A DNA stretch of 64,000 nucleotides from Pseudoalteromonas sp. R3 (GTDB lineage: Bacteria; Pseudomonadota; Gammaproteobacteria; Enterobacterales; Alteromonadaceae). Each line of letters begins with the position of its first letter. Within the stretch, counting starts at the first letter, position 1. The position numbers and the translations under genes were made by a program. Where the stretch lies: contig NZ_CP034834.1 in the NCBI RefSeq assembly GCF_004014715.1, positions 186,001 to 250,000 of the forward strand, written 5' to 3'. Shown here piece after piece: positions 49,511 to 60,700 of the stretch. Below the pieces are notes generated by a model, which worked only from the letters and a program-made list of their open reading frames with translations, did no database searches and was not told the origin of the DNA.

Positions 49511-51961
49511 ATGTCAAACAGCAAATACAAAATCTATCCGCCTTTAGGGATCGCGCGCGTTGGTAACGGACCTGCGTTAAAATCCTTGGCAATCCAGACT
49601 CCTGAAGTGCCCTGGGCACATTTATACGATACTGAGGTTCAGTATCTGGTCACCGAACAAGAGTTGTCTTCATTGGTTGACGATGTGCTAGAACAAGGTG
49701 TCAGAAAAGAACTTGAAGAGGTTTATCAGTCCCTCAGTACCAGTGGCAAACCAGTATTGGATTCAGCAAAAACAGCGAGGATTGTCGCTTTACTGAGTTT
49801 GTCCCATATTGTAGCTGCACCCCAAATTATTCGAGAGCTAGACGACCTGGCACTGGAAACGGTGAGCGATGCCGGCGGGTTTATTACGCTTATCAGACAA
49901 GCAGTACTCAAAGTTCTGAACAATCATTACTTGCATGCGGTTAAGAAGCAGGCTCAGAATTTTTATATTTATCAGTGTGATGAAAATGGTAACCCAACCG
50001 AGAAGCTCAAGCTTGAAGCGGGAGACAAGGTAACCTGGCATGTTGAGGTCGCGAACAAAAAGTCGTTCTGGTACGACTATAATAACGCGCTTGATTTGTC
50101 TTTAATGACAGAAGGCACTGGTAACCTGAGTCAGAATGTCAGTAAACATCGTCTTGCTCCCGCACAGACTGCGAAAAGACGTAACCCTAATGTGATCACG
50201 CACGGCTTGCGCAGACAACTCGTCATTGCCAGTCAGGGTTGTGTGTCTAGCGAAGCTGAAGCTCAAGTGCCACTGCGCGGCAAGTTTCCCGCCAATGAGC
50301 CGGATCCACAAAATCGCCTGAGTGATTTGCTCAATATGTCGCAACGGCACAACGTGCTTCAGGGAACCATAGAGTGTAATAACGAGGGCGTATTAACGTT
50401 TTACGCAGGCGATGGTATTTCACAGGCGTTATCTCCGTCTTCCTTGAATACGGACTTTGCGGATAACTCCAACTGGTTCGACGATATCTGTGATGGCCGG
50501 GTTACTGCCGTGGTAGAGCTAAAAAATGGCGATACTTATACTATCGACAGTGAATCGGACAGTGCTTGGGTTGCGACCACTCCACCGGATTATGCACCTC
50601 AGATAGAACCTTTGGTGACTATGTATGACATGGTGTCTGGGGCATCGCTAAAAGAAAAAGAATTGGCTCAGTTAAACACGCAATTCAGCGACGTGTTCCC
50701 TATTTTGTATCGGTTATACAGAATGCAATGGGTTAATCAGGCAGACTTTACTGACAACGCTGTGAACACACAAATTCGTGAGCTTAACAGTGAGGGCGCT
50801 TTTGGTCGCTTACTGGAAAGTTCGGCGACAGAAAAAACACTCCGAGAGAGCATTTTCAAACAGTTCAGAAACCCGCTGTTTGATCAGGATATTGACAGAG
50901 AAGACGCGGGCCAGTCGAGCAGTGAGTGGGTTAGCACCAGCCGTATTATTCCGAGTAAAGATGCCACTAATATTGCAAACGAGCCAGCAACATCCCGATT
51001 GCAAATCCCATTTTATCCCAATGATGGGGTTGATTACCCTGGCAGTCCGGTACAGTGGTTTGCAATTCCTCCGTTTATGTATCAGCACCTGCAAAACTGG
51101 GCGAACGGTGACTTCAGCGTGACTGATGCCGAAAAAGCCAGTGCAGCAACCATAGATGAACTAGGTCTGTTCTACAGTGAGGTGTTCCAGCGCTCTGAAA
51201 ACAGTGCATTACTGTGTGCTCGCGGTGCACTGGACGCCTTGTATGGCGGTGGGTTTCATCCTGGCGTAGAGCTGACCTGGCCTATGCGTCATGATCTTAT
51301 TTACAGTGACAACCAGTACCAGGGCGGAGTCACAGCAGAGATTAACCTGCTGGGTTTGAGAGAGTTCAGACTGAGACAAGACCCGGACGGTCTGGCTTCT
51401 GTCAATATGTATCAGGATTTTGGCCATATCATCAGTGTCGAGAATGTTGCAGAGTCAATTATTCCCGACTCTAAAGCTGCCTGGCTTTGGCAAAATACCC
51501 CTGGCGATCTGACTAAATGGATGGGGATCCCCTGGCAATCGGATGCTGCAAGCTGTCAGGCCGTCTATACGCCGGAAGACTTCCCCATCCCGTCGTGGTG
51601 GGCGGCGAATCTGCCTGTTCATATTTTGCCACTGGCCAGATATAACAAGTTTAGAGACAGTCAGTCAGTGGATGCGCCGACTATCAACGGCATGCAACAC
51701 TCTGTGGCACAAGGAATGTCTCAAGAGACTTTTGAACACTTGCGTCTTGAGCAGTTTTCGCAACGTCTTGATTGGTTACATACCGCTGACCTTGGCTTTG
51801 TGGGCTACCATGCTGAAGGTGGTTATACCAATGGATTGATCCAGATGGTCAGCCAGTGGAAGAATATGGCGATGGTTATGGCCCGGCCGGTGGATAATCC
51901 TGGGACGTCTGGCATACCAAATGTGGTGTATGTCGCATACAGCGAAGCCGACAAGGACTAG
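49511..51961 (+). CDS. goxA: LodA/GoxA-family quinoprotein, glycine oxidase
   Basis: The 816-aa protein opens with YPPLGIARVGNGP, the LodA/GoxA hallmark. Family members form a cysteine tryptophylquinone (CTQ) cofactor from a Cys and a Trp and oxidise amino acids with release of H2O2; LodA prefers the lysine epsilon-amine, GoxA glycine. Phe316, His583 (GGGFHPGVE), Asp678, Trp697, Tyr766 and His767 (GYHAEGGY) sit at the numbers I remember from P. luteoviolacea GoxA; I count the probable CTQ partner as Cys682. No signal peptide is seen, as for relatives exported by an unknown route. goxB follows 49 bp later. The substrate call comes from this match, not from an assay. Confidence 0.88.
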   Translation: MSNSKYKIYPPLGIARVGNGPALKSLAIQTPEVPWAHLYDTEVQYLVTEQELSSLVDDVLEQGVRKELEEVYQSLSTSGKPVLDSAKTARIVALLSLSHIVAAPQIIRELDDLALETVSDAGGFITLIRQAVLKVLNNHYLHAVKKQAQNFYIYQCDENGNPTEKLKLEAGDKVTWHVEVANKKSFWYDYNNALDLSLMTEGTGNLSQNVSKHRLAPAQTAKRRNPNVITHGLRRQLVIASQGCVSSEAEAQVPLRGKFPANEPDPQNRLSDLLNMSQRHNVLQGTIECNNEGVLTFYAGDGISQALSPSSLNTDFADNSNWFDDICDGRVTAVVELKNGDTYTIDSESDSAWVATTPPDYAPQIEPLVTMYDMVSGASLKEKELAQLNTQFSDVFPILYRLYRMQWVNQADFTDNAVNTQIRELNSEGAFGRLLESSATEKTLRESIFKQFRNPLFDQDIDREDAGQSSSEWVSTSRIIPSKDATNIANEPATSRLQIPFYPNDGVDYPGSPVQWFAIPPFMYQHLQNWANGDFSVTDAEKASAATIDELGLFYSEVFQRSENSALLCARGALDALYGGGFHPGVELTWPMRHDLIYSDNQYQGGVTAEINLLGLREFRLRQDPDGLASVNMYQDFGHIISVENVAESIIPDSKAAWLWQNTPGDLTKWMGIPWQSDAASCQAVYTPEDFPIPSWWAANLPVHILPLARYNKFRDSQSVDAPTINGMQHSVAQGMSQETFEHLRLEQFSQRLDWLHTADLGFVGYHAEGGYTNGLIQMVSQWKNMAMVMARPVDNPGTSGIPNVVYVAYSEADKD

Positions 51962-52010
51962 TAGTAAAGTGAGAAGCACTTAGGTGCTTCTCATCAATTG
52001 AGGAAGTAAT

Positions 52011-53126
52011 ATGTGTGTGAGCAATAAGTATGATTGCGTTATTGTAGGTGGCGGGATCTCGGGCACTGTCACTGCCTGGCAATTGTTCAAGCAGGGTCTG
52101 AAAGTGGTAATGGTCGACCCCCGGACAGCACCTGTTATGCGTCTGGCTGAAAGCTTGCCCGCCAGTGTGGAGCCTATGATGCACCGACTGGGACTGCTTG
52201 AATTACTCCAGCAGGAGCCGCACTCTATGCATTCCGGACAGGTTTCGTCGTGGGGAGAGTCCGTGCTGCGTAAAGCGCCTCTGAGTGATGGCCATCACGG
52301 CTGGAAAGTCGATAAGTCCGTGCTGACAACACAAATACAGGCACAACTACCAGAGCAGTGTCTATTTAGAGGAAAAGTCGTCGAGGTGTCTGAGCATAAG
52401 GAGGGGTGGTTTTGTCGGGTAAAATCGGCGCTGGATGGCTCTGAACATACTCTGGAGAGTCGGTTTGTTGTTGATGCCAGTGGCCGACAGGGGTACCTGC
52501 CCCGAGTATTAAACCTGCCGAGGCATACATTCGATAAACTGACCGCTTTTGTCGCTAACGTACCGAATAAGCTCAGTCCGCAGGATTTATTACCGTCAGT
52601 GGTGGTTGAAGCCTTTGAGCATGGCTGGACACTGATATCTCGCCTGAATGCAGATGAAAATATGCTGGCGATTTTCTGCAATCAGCATACTCCCGGCTTC
52701 AGTCAGCTCAAACATAGTCGCCATTGGCATAATCTAGCACTTAACACTTCATGCTTTTACAACGCATTGCCCGAACAGCCTTTTACGGTGAAGGCCATCA
52801 ATGCAAGTAGTCATATTATGGGACGTTTGAGTGGCAAGAACTGGTTGCTGGCAGGTGATGCTGCTATGGCTTTTGACCCCTTGTCTTCTCATGGTATGAC
52901 AACGGCAATTTATATGGCAGAAAAAGCGTCGCAGGCTATCCAGGCGGCACTCACCGGTGAAACTACCGCTTTACAACAATACAGTAAGTCTATGACTGAA
53001 ATCTACAACAGTTATCTCAATGAGTTGTTTGGTTATTATCGCCGTGAACAACGCTTCCCCGACTCCGAATTTTGGAGAAGTAAGCAAGGTATTCAAGAGC
53101 CTGCTGTTTGTAGTGTAGTGGGGTAG
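52011..53126 (+). CDS. goxB: LodB/GoxB-like FAD-dependent maturation enzyme
   Basis: The N-terminal Rossmann motif is YDCVIVGGGISGTVTAWQL and the second FAD contact is WLLAGDAAMAFDPLSSHGM, as in tryptophan-halogenase-like flavoproteins. LodB-type proteins are needed to form the CTQ cofactor of the adjacent oxidase. At 371 aa and with the GAGGAAG ribosome site at 52000 it forms one transcription unit with goxA. Confidence 0.85.
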   Translation: MCVSNKYDCVIVGGGISGTVTAWQLFKQGLKVVMVDPRTAPVMRLAESLPASVEPMMHRLGLLELLQQEPHSMHSGQVSSWGESVLRKAPLSDGHHGWKVDKSVLTTQIQAQLPEQCLFRGKVVEVSEHKEGWFCRVKSALDGSEHTLESRFVVDASGRQGYLPRVLNLPRHTFDKLTAFVANVPNKLSPQDLLPSVVVEAFEHGWTLISRLNADENMLAIFCNQHTPGFSQLKHSRHWHNLALNTSCFYNALPEQPFTVKAINASSHIMGRLSGKNWLLAGDAAMAFDPLSSHGMTTAIYMAEKASQAIQAALTGETTALQQYSKSMTEIYNSYLNELFGYYRREQRFPDSEFWRSKQGIQEPAVCSVVG

Positions 53127-53531
53127 TCGCAGTAAAAAACCAATGATTGTACCGGCTAAAGGCCACGGTTATTACCTAACTAAAGGCTGTTTATAACATG
53201 GTTATATGAGCCAAATAAGCTTGAGCTGTTTGACTGGCTTGAGCCAAATCCGCGGCCAAAAACTTCACCATAGGTGCGGACACTGCAGCCATACGACTTT
53301 TATTGCGTGCTGATCGCAGCGTTCGATACGCAGGCTATTTACACCATTTTCGGATACCCAGCCCTTTTCGTTAAAAAGCCGACGAACTATTTAATCGCAA
53401 AGCATGCCTCACCATACAAGTGCTTAAAACCATTTTGTTTGTAGCTTGTTTAAAGTTTTTTAAATTTTCTTGATCTTTGTCTCACAAGGTTGCGTATTGC
53501 TCGATTGTTAACCACCTTGATGGAGAATATC
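53127..53531 (+). other. Intergenic region between goxB and the fasciclin gene
   Basis: These 405 bases hold no gene I can support. A 34-codon frame on the minus strand (about 53196-53300, MAAVSAPMVKFLAA...) has no ribosome site. The A/T-rich right end probably holds the promoter of the fasciclin gene. No terminator with a T-run is visible after goxB. Confidence 0.4.
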
Positions 53532-55700
53532 GTGAAAGTACTAATAAAAATAATGTTGATCAGTACCCTGGCCTTGCTCGCGGCTTGTTCCGACGATGAT
53601 AACGATGTCGTTGTAACACCAACAGAAGAAAACTCGGTCTATGACGCCGCTAAAGCTGCTGGTAATTTTAACACCCTGGTGGCGGCAATTGACGCGGCGG
53701 GTTTGACATCTACGCTAGACAATACAGACAACACCTTTACTGTGTTTGCCCCAACTGATGCTGCATTCGCTGCCTTGGGGGAGGCTACTATAAACGACTT
53801 ACTTGCAGACCCCGACACACTTAGCAAGATTTTGACTTACCATGTTCTGGCATCTGAAGTGAAAGCCGAGACAGCGCTTACTCTGGCCGGACAAACCACC
53901 GAAACAGTGAATGGTGCCAGGCTTGCCTTGTCTCTGTCGGGCGACAACCTGCTTATCAACACAGCGACGGTAACGCAAACCGATATCATGACCGACAACG
54001 GTGTGATCCATGTTATTGACGCGGTTTTAATGCCGCCAAGTGACGCAACGTCGTCAGCGAATATTGCACAGGTAGCGACTCAGGCTGGCAATTTTACAAC
54101 CCTTCTGAAGGCGGTCGAGACAGCCGGTTTGACAAGCGCCCTGACGGGCAGTGATGACCTGACAGTCTTTGCGCCTACCGATGCTGCATTTGCTGCGCTG
54201 GGTACTAAAACCATCAATACCTTACTGGCAAACCCAGACGTGTTGGGCAGTATTCTCAAACAACATATAGTGTCGGGTAAAGTTGATTCAGTGACTGCAA
54301 TGTCACTCAATGGTAAAAGTGCGACGACGCTGGAGCAAAACCAACAAAGTGTGGCAATTGATGCTGCCACAGACATGCTGAAGTTTGCGGGTGTGACAGT
54401 GACTCAAACTGATATACCAGCTTCAAACGGTGTGATTCACGTATTAGATGCGGTAGTTGTTGGCGATATCAGTGTACCAGAGTCACTGGGCCTCATTCCT
54501 GAAGTAGCAGCTGGAGCAGGTTCATTCAATACACTACTGAGCCTGGTGACGGCAACAGGACTGGACGCGACACTTGGCGACCCGATCACTAAGTTCACAG
54601 TTTTCGCACCCACTGACGCGGCGTTTGCAGCTCTTGGCCAGGCGACACTCGACGCAATGGCTGCTGACACCGACAAACTGAAAGACATTCTGCTGTATCA
54701 TGTTGTTGCAGGACAGAGTGTAATGTCAGACACCGCCGCTGGTATTGCGTCTTCCGCAGACAATATGGTTGCGATGGCGAATACCGATAAGAGTGCACTA
54801 AGCATTGTGGACAGCAAGTTGTTCATCAACGACGCTGTGATCCGCACTGCTAACGTTAAAGCAGACAATGGTGTTATTCATGTACTCGACAAGGTGATTA
54901 TGCCGCCAATGGATAAAATGGCGACAGACAAAACCATTGTAGACGTAGCGATGGAAACAGATGATTTATCGACGCTGGTGACTGCACTTGAGACTGCTAA
55001 CCTGGTCGATGCGTTATCGGATACTACCAAGCAATTTACCGTTTTTGCGCCCACTAACCGCGCATTCCAGAAAATCCCGGCGGCCGATTTAAATGCGCTA
55101 TTAGCTAACCCTGCCGGCCTGACTCAGGTTTTGACTCAGCACGTGCTGCCACTGGAAGCCTCTTCCTCTTTGGCTTTGAGCCTGAACGGCAAGCAGGTGG
55201 AAACCCTGGCTACTAACATGTTAGACCTCAGGGTAGTTGATTTTGTCTCTACCGCTAACACAGATACAGACATGGTAGCCTATGATGTGACCAACCAAAG
55301 ACTGGTCTCTGGTAATGGTGCAGCGATGGCGGGCAAAACGTTGTACGTATTTGACGATGACCTGACGTTCGCAAATAGCCAATGTGTCGACGCATGTGCT
55401 GCCAACTGGCCACCTGTTATTGCGACACAAGCACAGATAGCTAATATCCCGGGCTTGTCACTGATTGCAAGATTGGATGGCAGCATGCAAGCAGCTTATC
55501 TGGGCCGGCCTCTATATATGTATGCTCAAGACACAAATGCGGGTGACGCGATGGGGCAGGGCGTTGGTGGAAAATGGTGGCAAGTAAGCCTGCCTACATC
55601 TGGTCTGCAGGTCGAGGGTAGCAATATCACCCAAGTTGACATTTATACCGCAAACGGCGTGGTTCACCTGATTGATACGGTGATCACCGCCGTAGATTAA
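53532..55700 (+). CDS. Fasciclin-repeat lipoprotein with an inserted COG4315-like domain
   Basis: GTG 53532, preceded by GGAGA, gives a lipoprotein signal with lipobox LLAAC. Four FAS1 domains follow, each with the TVFAPTDAAFAAL motif (the fourth TVFAPTNRAFQKI) and the closing NGVIHVIDAVLMPP-type motif. The fourth is split: a domain with CVDACAANWPPV and GRPLYMYAQDTNAGD, as in COG4315 lipoproteins, sits between its main part and its last strand (IYTANGVVHLIDTVI). FAS1 proteins mediate adhesion and matrix contacts. A strong terminator follows. An upstream ATG at 53520 is possible but lacks a ribosome site. Confidence 0.85.
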   Translation: MKVLIKIMLISTLALLAACSDDDNDVVVTPTEENSVYDAAKAAGNFNTLVAAIDAAGLTSTLDNTDNTFTVFAPTDAAFAALGEATINDLLADPDTLSKILTYHVLASEVKAETALTLAGQTTETVNGARLALSLSGDNLLINTATVTQTDIMTDNGVIHVIDAVLMPPSDATSSANIAQVATQAGNFTTLLKAVETAGLTSALTGSDDLTVFAPTDAAFAALGTKTINTLLANPDVLGSILKQHIVSGKVDSVTAMSLNGKSATTLEQNQQSVAIDAATDMLKFAGVTVTQTDIPASNGVIHVLDAVVVGDISVPESLGLIPEVAAGAGSFNTLLSLVTATGLDATLGDPITKFTVFAPTDAAFAALGQATLDAMAADTDKLKDILLYHVVAGQSVMSDTAAGIASSADNMVAMANTDKSALSIVDSKLFINDAVIRTANVKADNGVIHVLDKVIMPPMDKMATDKTIVDVAMETDDLSTLVTALETANLVDALSDTTKQFTVFAPTNRAFQKIPAADLNALLANPAGLTQVLTQHVLPLEASSSLALSLNGKQVETLATNMLDLRVVDFVSTANTDTDMVAYDVTNQRLVSGNGAAMAGKTLYVFDDDLTFANSQCVDACAANWPPVIATQAQIANIPGLSLIARLDGSMQAAYLGRPLYMYAQDTNAGDAMGQGVGGKWWQVSLPTSGLQVEGSNITQVDIYTANGVVHLIDTVITAVD

Positions 55701-55732
55701 TTCCCTTCCTCACTCCTTTCCTATGAGGTTTT

Positions 55733-55760
55733 GGCGCAACTCCAAGGTTGCGCCTTTTTT
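55733..55760 (+). terminator. Intrinsic terminator of the fasciclin gene
   Basis: GGCGCAAC-TCCAAG-GTTGCGCC followed by six T, 32 bases after the stop codon. Confidence 0.9.
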
Positions 55761-55769
55761 ATTTGGCGA

Positions 55770-56786
55770 CTATTCGTCCAGAGTCAGGACTATTCGGCCA
55801 TTTATCTCGTTATTTAGCATTTGCTCAAAAACGTCATTAATGGCTTCAAGCGGCTGAGTCTCAATAATGGCTTTAACTTTGCCCTGCGCTGCAAATTGCA
55901 AACACTCTATGAGATCCTGACGAGTTCCCACAATGCTACCCACGACACTGACGCCTTTGAGCACAGTATCAAAAATAGGTATTGGCATGTCCTCGGGTGG
56001 CAGGCCAACAAGCACACAGACCCCGCCACGTTTAATACTGTGAAAAGACGAGGTAAAGGCGGACTTAGAAACAGCCGTACAGACCACAGCCTGAACACCG
56101 CCGAGCTGAGTTTGTATCGCTTCAGCGGGATCCTCTTTGGTATAGTCGACAACCAGATCTGCACCTAAAGAGTGTGCCAGTAAAAGCTTTTCCTCCCCGC
56201 TGTCTACCGCTACGACATTCAGGCCCATCGCTTTCGCGTATTGAATGGCCAGATGGCCCAAGCCGCCCGCGCCAACAATGGAAACCCAGTCGCCAGGTTT
56301 TGCACCTGACACTTTGAGTGCTTTATAGGTAGTGACACCGGCACAAAACAGGGGGGCAGCTTCGACAAAAGGCACATTATCGGGGATTTTAACCACATAA
56401 TTGGCGTCAGCTTTGGTAAATTGCGCATAACCCCCATCAACAGAGTAACCACTGTTTTGTTGCTGAGGGCAGAGGTTTTCGTCCCCTTTAAGACAATGCT
56501 CACAGTGACCGCAGGCGCTGTGTAACCAGGGCACACCGACGCGGTCTCCAAGTTCAAGATGGGTCACATCGTCTGCTTTTGCTACTACGGTACCAACTCC
56601 TTCGTGGCCTGGGATCAGAGGGAGTTTAGGTTTGACGGGCCAGTCTCCGTGACAGGCATGCAGATCGGTGTGACATACCCCACATGCAGCGATTTCAACC
56701 AGCACCGAACCGGGCGATAAAGTGGGTTTTGGAACAGTTTGGATCTCTAACGGCTGTTTAAAGGCATGGACGAGTGCGGCTTTCAT
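55770..56786 (-). CDS. adhP: Zinc-dependent alcohol dehydrogenase, AdhP type
   Basis: At 338 aa it follows the AdhP/AdhA pattern: the catalytic zinc site has Cys in [14 protein letters not shown], His-Glu in [10 protein letters not shown] and later Cys in [14 protein letters not shown]. The structural zinc cluster is [15 protein letters not shown], and the NAD site is [15 protein letters not shown]. It oxidises primary alcohols or reduces aldehydes with NAD(H). The ribosome site GGGAGAAG is 5 bases before ATG 56786. It converges with the fasciclin gene. Confidence 0.9.
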   Translation of the reverse strand: MKAALVHAFKQPLEIQTVPKPTLSPGSVLVEIAACGVCHTDLHACHGDWPVKPKLPLIPGHEGVGTVVAKADDVTHLELGDRVGVPWLHSACGHCEHCLKGDENLCPQQQNSGYSVDGGYAQFTKADANYVVKIPDNVPFVEAAPLFCAGVTTYKALKVSGAKPGDWVSIVGAGGLGHLAIQYAKAMGLNVVAVDSGEEKLLLAHSLGADLVVDYTKEDPAEAIQTQLGGVQAVVCTAVSKSAFTSSFHSIKRGGVCVLVGLPPEDMPIPIFDTVLKGVSVVGSIVGTRQDLIECLQFAAQGKVKAIIETQPLEAINDVFEQMLNNEINGRIVLTLDE

Positions 56787-56983
56787 ATGCTTCTCCCTGA
56801 TAGGTATTTGCCATGAGTATAGTGATTTGTACCTGTCATAAATTGATCCGGCGCAAATTCAGCATCAACAAAGTCAGTAAATTGCTTCGGCCACCTTTTA
56901 TCGACTTCAGTTAGAATGTAACGATTGTCATACACTGTGCCCAAGATATCTGTGCGTTTTTCAAATGAGCGGCTAAACTTCAT
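56783..56983 (-). CDS. Possible small protein upstream of adhP, 66 aa
   Basis: This frame ends in TGA overlapping the adhP start (ATGA), the arrangement of coupled genes. It begins [19 protein letters not shown] and has no recognisable domain. The ribosome site is poor. It may be a small leader protein or a chance frame. Confidence 0.35.
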   Translation of the reverse strand: MKFSRSFEKRTDILGTVYDNRYILTEVDKRWPKQFTDFVDAEFAPDQFMTGTNHYTHGKYLSGRSI

Positions 56984-57750
56984 GAAAAATAGCAGCTTGT
57001 GTCACTGACAGCTTGGTTAGGCTAAAGTGATCAAGCTAGGTTTAGGTGGGTAAATCGGTACGTAAGCCACTGTAATTTACCCCAGCCAATTGCTGAGTTA
57101 GCATTTGACGTATGCGCTGAACGGTTACTTATCGCTATTTTTATGCTGTTCAACGCCATGTGAGTTCTGGCAGTGCGGCTGCTTAAACTCAGCGTATGGG
57201 TAATATTTGCGTTACTTATTTGTTAAATTGGTGGTTGGTTTTGCTTTATTTTTTAGGGCTTTGTGATAGCATCAAGTGGTAAATCATCAAACAGGAGCCT
57301 GAAAGCCGATTTTTTAAACGGCTTAGCAGAAGATAAAAACAACATTAGGGAATGGTATTTTTAGTTCAGTTGTCGTCCCGCTAGATTAACACTATCAGAA
57401 TATTTTAGCCTGATTGAATGCAATAGATTTAGATTGTTTTCAAGGATAATCAAAGTTTTATGCTCTTCAGGCGAAAAGGTGTAGTTGATTAGCATAGCTT
57501 GCGGTTTTAAGCGGTTAGTTAACCTTTAAAACCACAATGACCGTGTGCTGCGTTTTCGCGGTCAGGTGTGATCAGAGAGGTCATACTTTGTCATTGTGTT
57601 TATGTAATTAATTGGTTTTTTCCAATTTTACGGGTCGGACAACTGTACTCAGCCTCGATAGCGGCACGGCGTTGTATTGCCTGCTCAGGGTCATTGAGTC
57701 AGATGTTCTGATCAAAGGAACTTACTCAATAAACCTTGTATGGGTATGGC
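56984..57750 (+). other. Long intergenic region before the megasynthase
   Basis: These 767 bases hold no gene I can support on either strand. A/T-rich blocks, hairpins AAGCCG/CGGCTT near 57304-57324 and AATTGG/CCAATT near 57609-57628, and AAAGGAA at 57715 are visible. A five-codon frame (ATGGGTATGGCATGA at 57740) ends on the megasynthase start codon. The length suggests complex control of the biosynthetic gene, or an old deletion of a neighbour. Confidence 0.4.
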
Positions 57751-60700
57751 ATGAATAACGACTTAGTGGCTACATTAGTGACATTGGCCCGGACACGTGG
57801 CGATGACATTGCATATCAGTATTTCTTCGAAGACAACCAACCGGCAGTTTCCCTGAGCTACGCAGAGCTCGACCTGAATTCCAGACGGATTGCGGCACGC
57901 TTACTGACCTACTTTGAAAAAGGTGACAGAGCTTTGCTGCTGTACAACTCAGGGTTTGAGTTTGTAGAAGCGTTTTTTGCCTGTCTGTACGCTGGCATTG
58001 TGGCCGTACCGGCATACCCACCCAAAAAGAACCAAAATACCGACCGCCTGAGAAGCATTATTGAAGATGCCGGCGCAACGGGTGCACTGACCAGCAGTAA
58101 GATTTATGAAATTGCACAGCCGCTATTTGAAGCCGAGGCGAGCCTTGGCAATGTGTCTATCATTGCCACCGATGGTGAGGGGGCTGAGCTGGTTGAGCCC
58201 ATGTCCTGGCAGGATATCCAGATTGCGCCACAAGACCTGGCTTTTTTGCAGTATACCTCCGGCTCGACGGGGAGCCCCAAGGGGGTAATGGTCAGCCATG
58301 GCAACATTATGGATAACGAAGAAATGATGAAGCTAGCCTTCGGTCATAGTGCGCAGACGCCCATTGTGAGCTGGCTTCCACATTTCCATGATATGGGGCT
58401 GATCTTCGGCATTTTGCACCCTATTTATATCGGTGCTCCTGCCGCGCTGATGAACCCGACATCGTTTTTACAAAAACCATTGCGCTGGCTGAAATTGCTG
58501 AGTGAGACCAAGGCCGTTACTTCAAGTGCCCCCAATTTTGCCTACGACCTGTGTGTAGACACAATCAAAGAAGATGAGCTGGCAAACTTAGACCTATCGC
58601 ATTGGCAAAGTGCGCTCAATGGTGCCGAGCCGGTTCGGGCCAGTACTCTTGAACGCTTTTACCAGAAGTTCAAGCGTTGTGGCTTCCGTCGTGAGGCGAC
58701 GGCACCGTGCTATGGCATGGCTGAAACCACCTTGTTTGCAACCGGGGGCCGTTTATTGACCACGCCAGCGGTCCTTACGCTTGATAGTAAAGACATGCAT
58801 CAGGGCAAGGCGTCGCTGTTAAATACGCGGTCCGCAAGCCGTGCTACGTTTTACGATCTTGATGATAGCGAAACGACTCAGACAGACAATCAACCCTATT
58901 ATGCGGTGTCATGCGGCGGTACCTGGCATGGCCATACCCTGGCCATCGTTGACCCGAATACAAAACTACGCTGTGAAGACGGTCATACCGGTGAAATTTG
59001 GGTGAAAGGTGCAAGCGTTGCACAGGGCTACTGGCGCAAGGACGAGCTGACCGAGGAGATTTTTAAGGCGCGTATTGCTGATGACAATGACGGGCCCTAT
59101 TTGCGAACGGGTGATTTGGGGTTTGTCTACCAGGACGAACTCTATGTAACCGGGCGCGCTAAAGATGTGATGATTTTCCGCGGTAAAAACTACTACCCCC
59201 AGGATATTGAGCTGACTGTGGTAGAAGCCCACAGCGCTATGGACAACAACGGGGGCGCCGCGTTTTCTTGTTTATCAGAGCAAGGAGAGGAACGTCTGGT
59301 TATTGTGCAGCAGGTCAAGCGTACCGCTGTGCGCAAACTGAACGAGCAGGAGATCTTTGCAGCGATTACGGCTGCGGTCACTGAGCAACATGGTATTACC
59401 CCGTATGAGGTGGTGTTGATCAAGCCCGGCCGGATCCTGAAGACCTCCAGTGGCAAAATTCAACGACAGGAAAACAAACGTCATTATCTTGCCGATACTT
59501 TCGATGTACTGGCGCGTTCACGTGCGCCGCTAGCGCAACCAAAGAAGGCCCAAGATAACAGCAAAGTAACTGATTATTCGGGCGTTGAAGCTGTATTACG
59601 TAAAGTTTTGCAGGAAGTCGTAGGACTGGAAGTCGACCGTCAACCTGGTAGTCTGGATATTGACGCCACCTTTTTATCTTTGGGTGTAGACTCAATGAAG
59701 GCAGTGCGAATTTCCGGCGAGCTGATGGAGTTACATGACATAGAGCTTGAAGCAACGGTACTGTATGAGTATCCGTCGATTGCTCAGCTGGCTCATCATT
59801 TAAGTCAATTCGAATCGATACGTGAGCGCCTGAGTCGTGATAGTCACATTACGTCTGAGCACAATGCAACGCACTCAGAAAGTTCAAAAAGCAGTTCACA
59901 AGGTGATGCTTTGACTGACGAGAGTGAAGGTGACACCGATGTTGCTGTAATTGGTATGGCGTGTCGCTACCCGCAAGCCGCAGACCTTAAAGGGTACTGG
60001 CAGTTGTTGACTGAAAAGCGCGATGCCATCAGTGTACCCGATGCCGTGCGGCAGGCTTTATGTCCGGCACTGAGTAAGACCCGGTTGGGTGGTTACCTCA
60101 ATGACATTGAGCAGTTTGATGCCGGACTATTTGGTATTTCACCGGCAGAAGCCAGATATATAGACCCTCAGCATCGTTTGCTGCTTGAAACCAGCTATCA
60201 TGCTATCCAGTCGGCCGGGATGATGCCCGCCGAATTGGCCGGTCAGCCCGTTGGTGTGTATGTGGGCATTTCTCAGAATGACTACTTTAATATGTCGAAC
60301 CAAGCGCAGCAGGGTAATCCCTATCTTGGCACTGGAACGGCGCTGAGTATTGCTGCCAATCGCTTGTCTTATACCTATAACTTCACAGGTCCGAGTCTTT
60401 CGGTAGATACAGCCTGTTCTTCCTCTTTGGTTGCTTTGCACCATGCTCTGAACGGGATCCGTGTTGGTGATATGCCTATGGCCCTGGTGTGTGGCGTCAA
60501 CCTGATCCTCAGTAATGAGGTCACCGATGCCTGTGACAATGCGCAGATGCTGGCTGAAGATGGTCGTTGCAAAACGTTTTCTCGCGCTGCTGATGGTTAT
60601 GTACGCAGCGAAGGCGTGGGTTGTGTTTTATTAAAACCTCTGGCACAGGCAATGGCCGATAAAGATCCCATTTACGGGGTGCTTAAGGGCAGTGCGGTAA

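Noticed and set aside
53196..53300. Small RebB-like frame on the minus strand after goxB
   Set aside because: Only 34 codons, no ribosome site, and the Ala-rich similarity is too weak.
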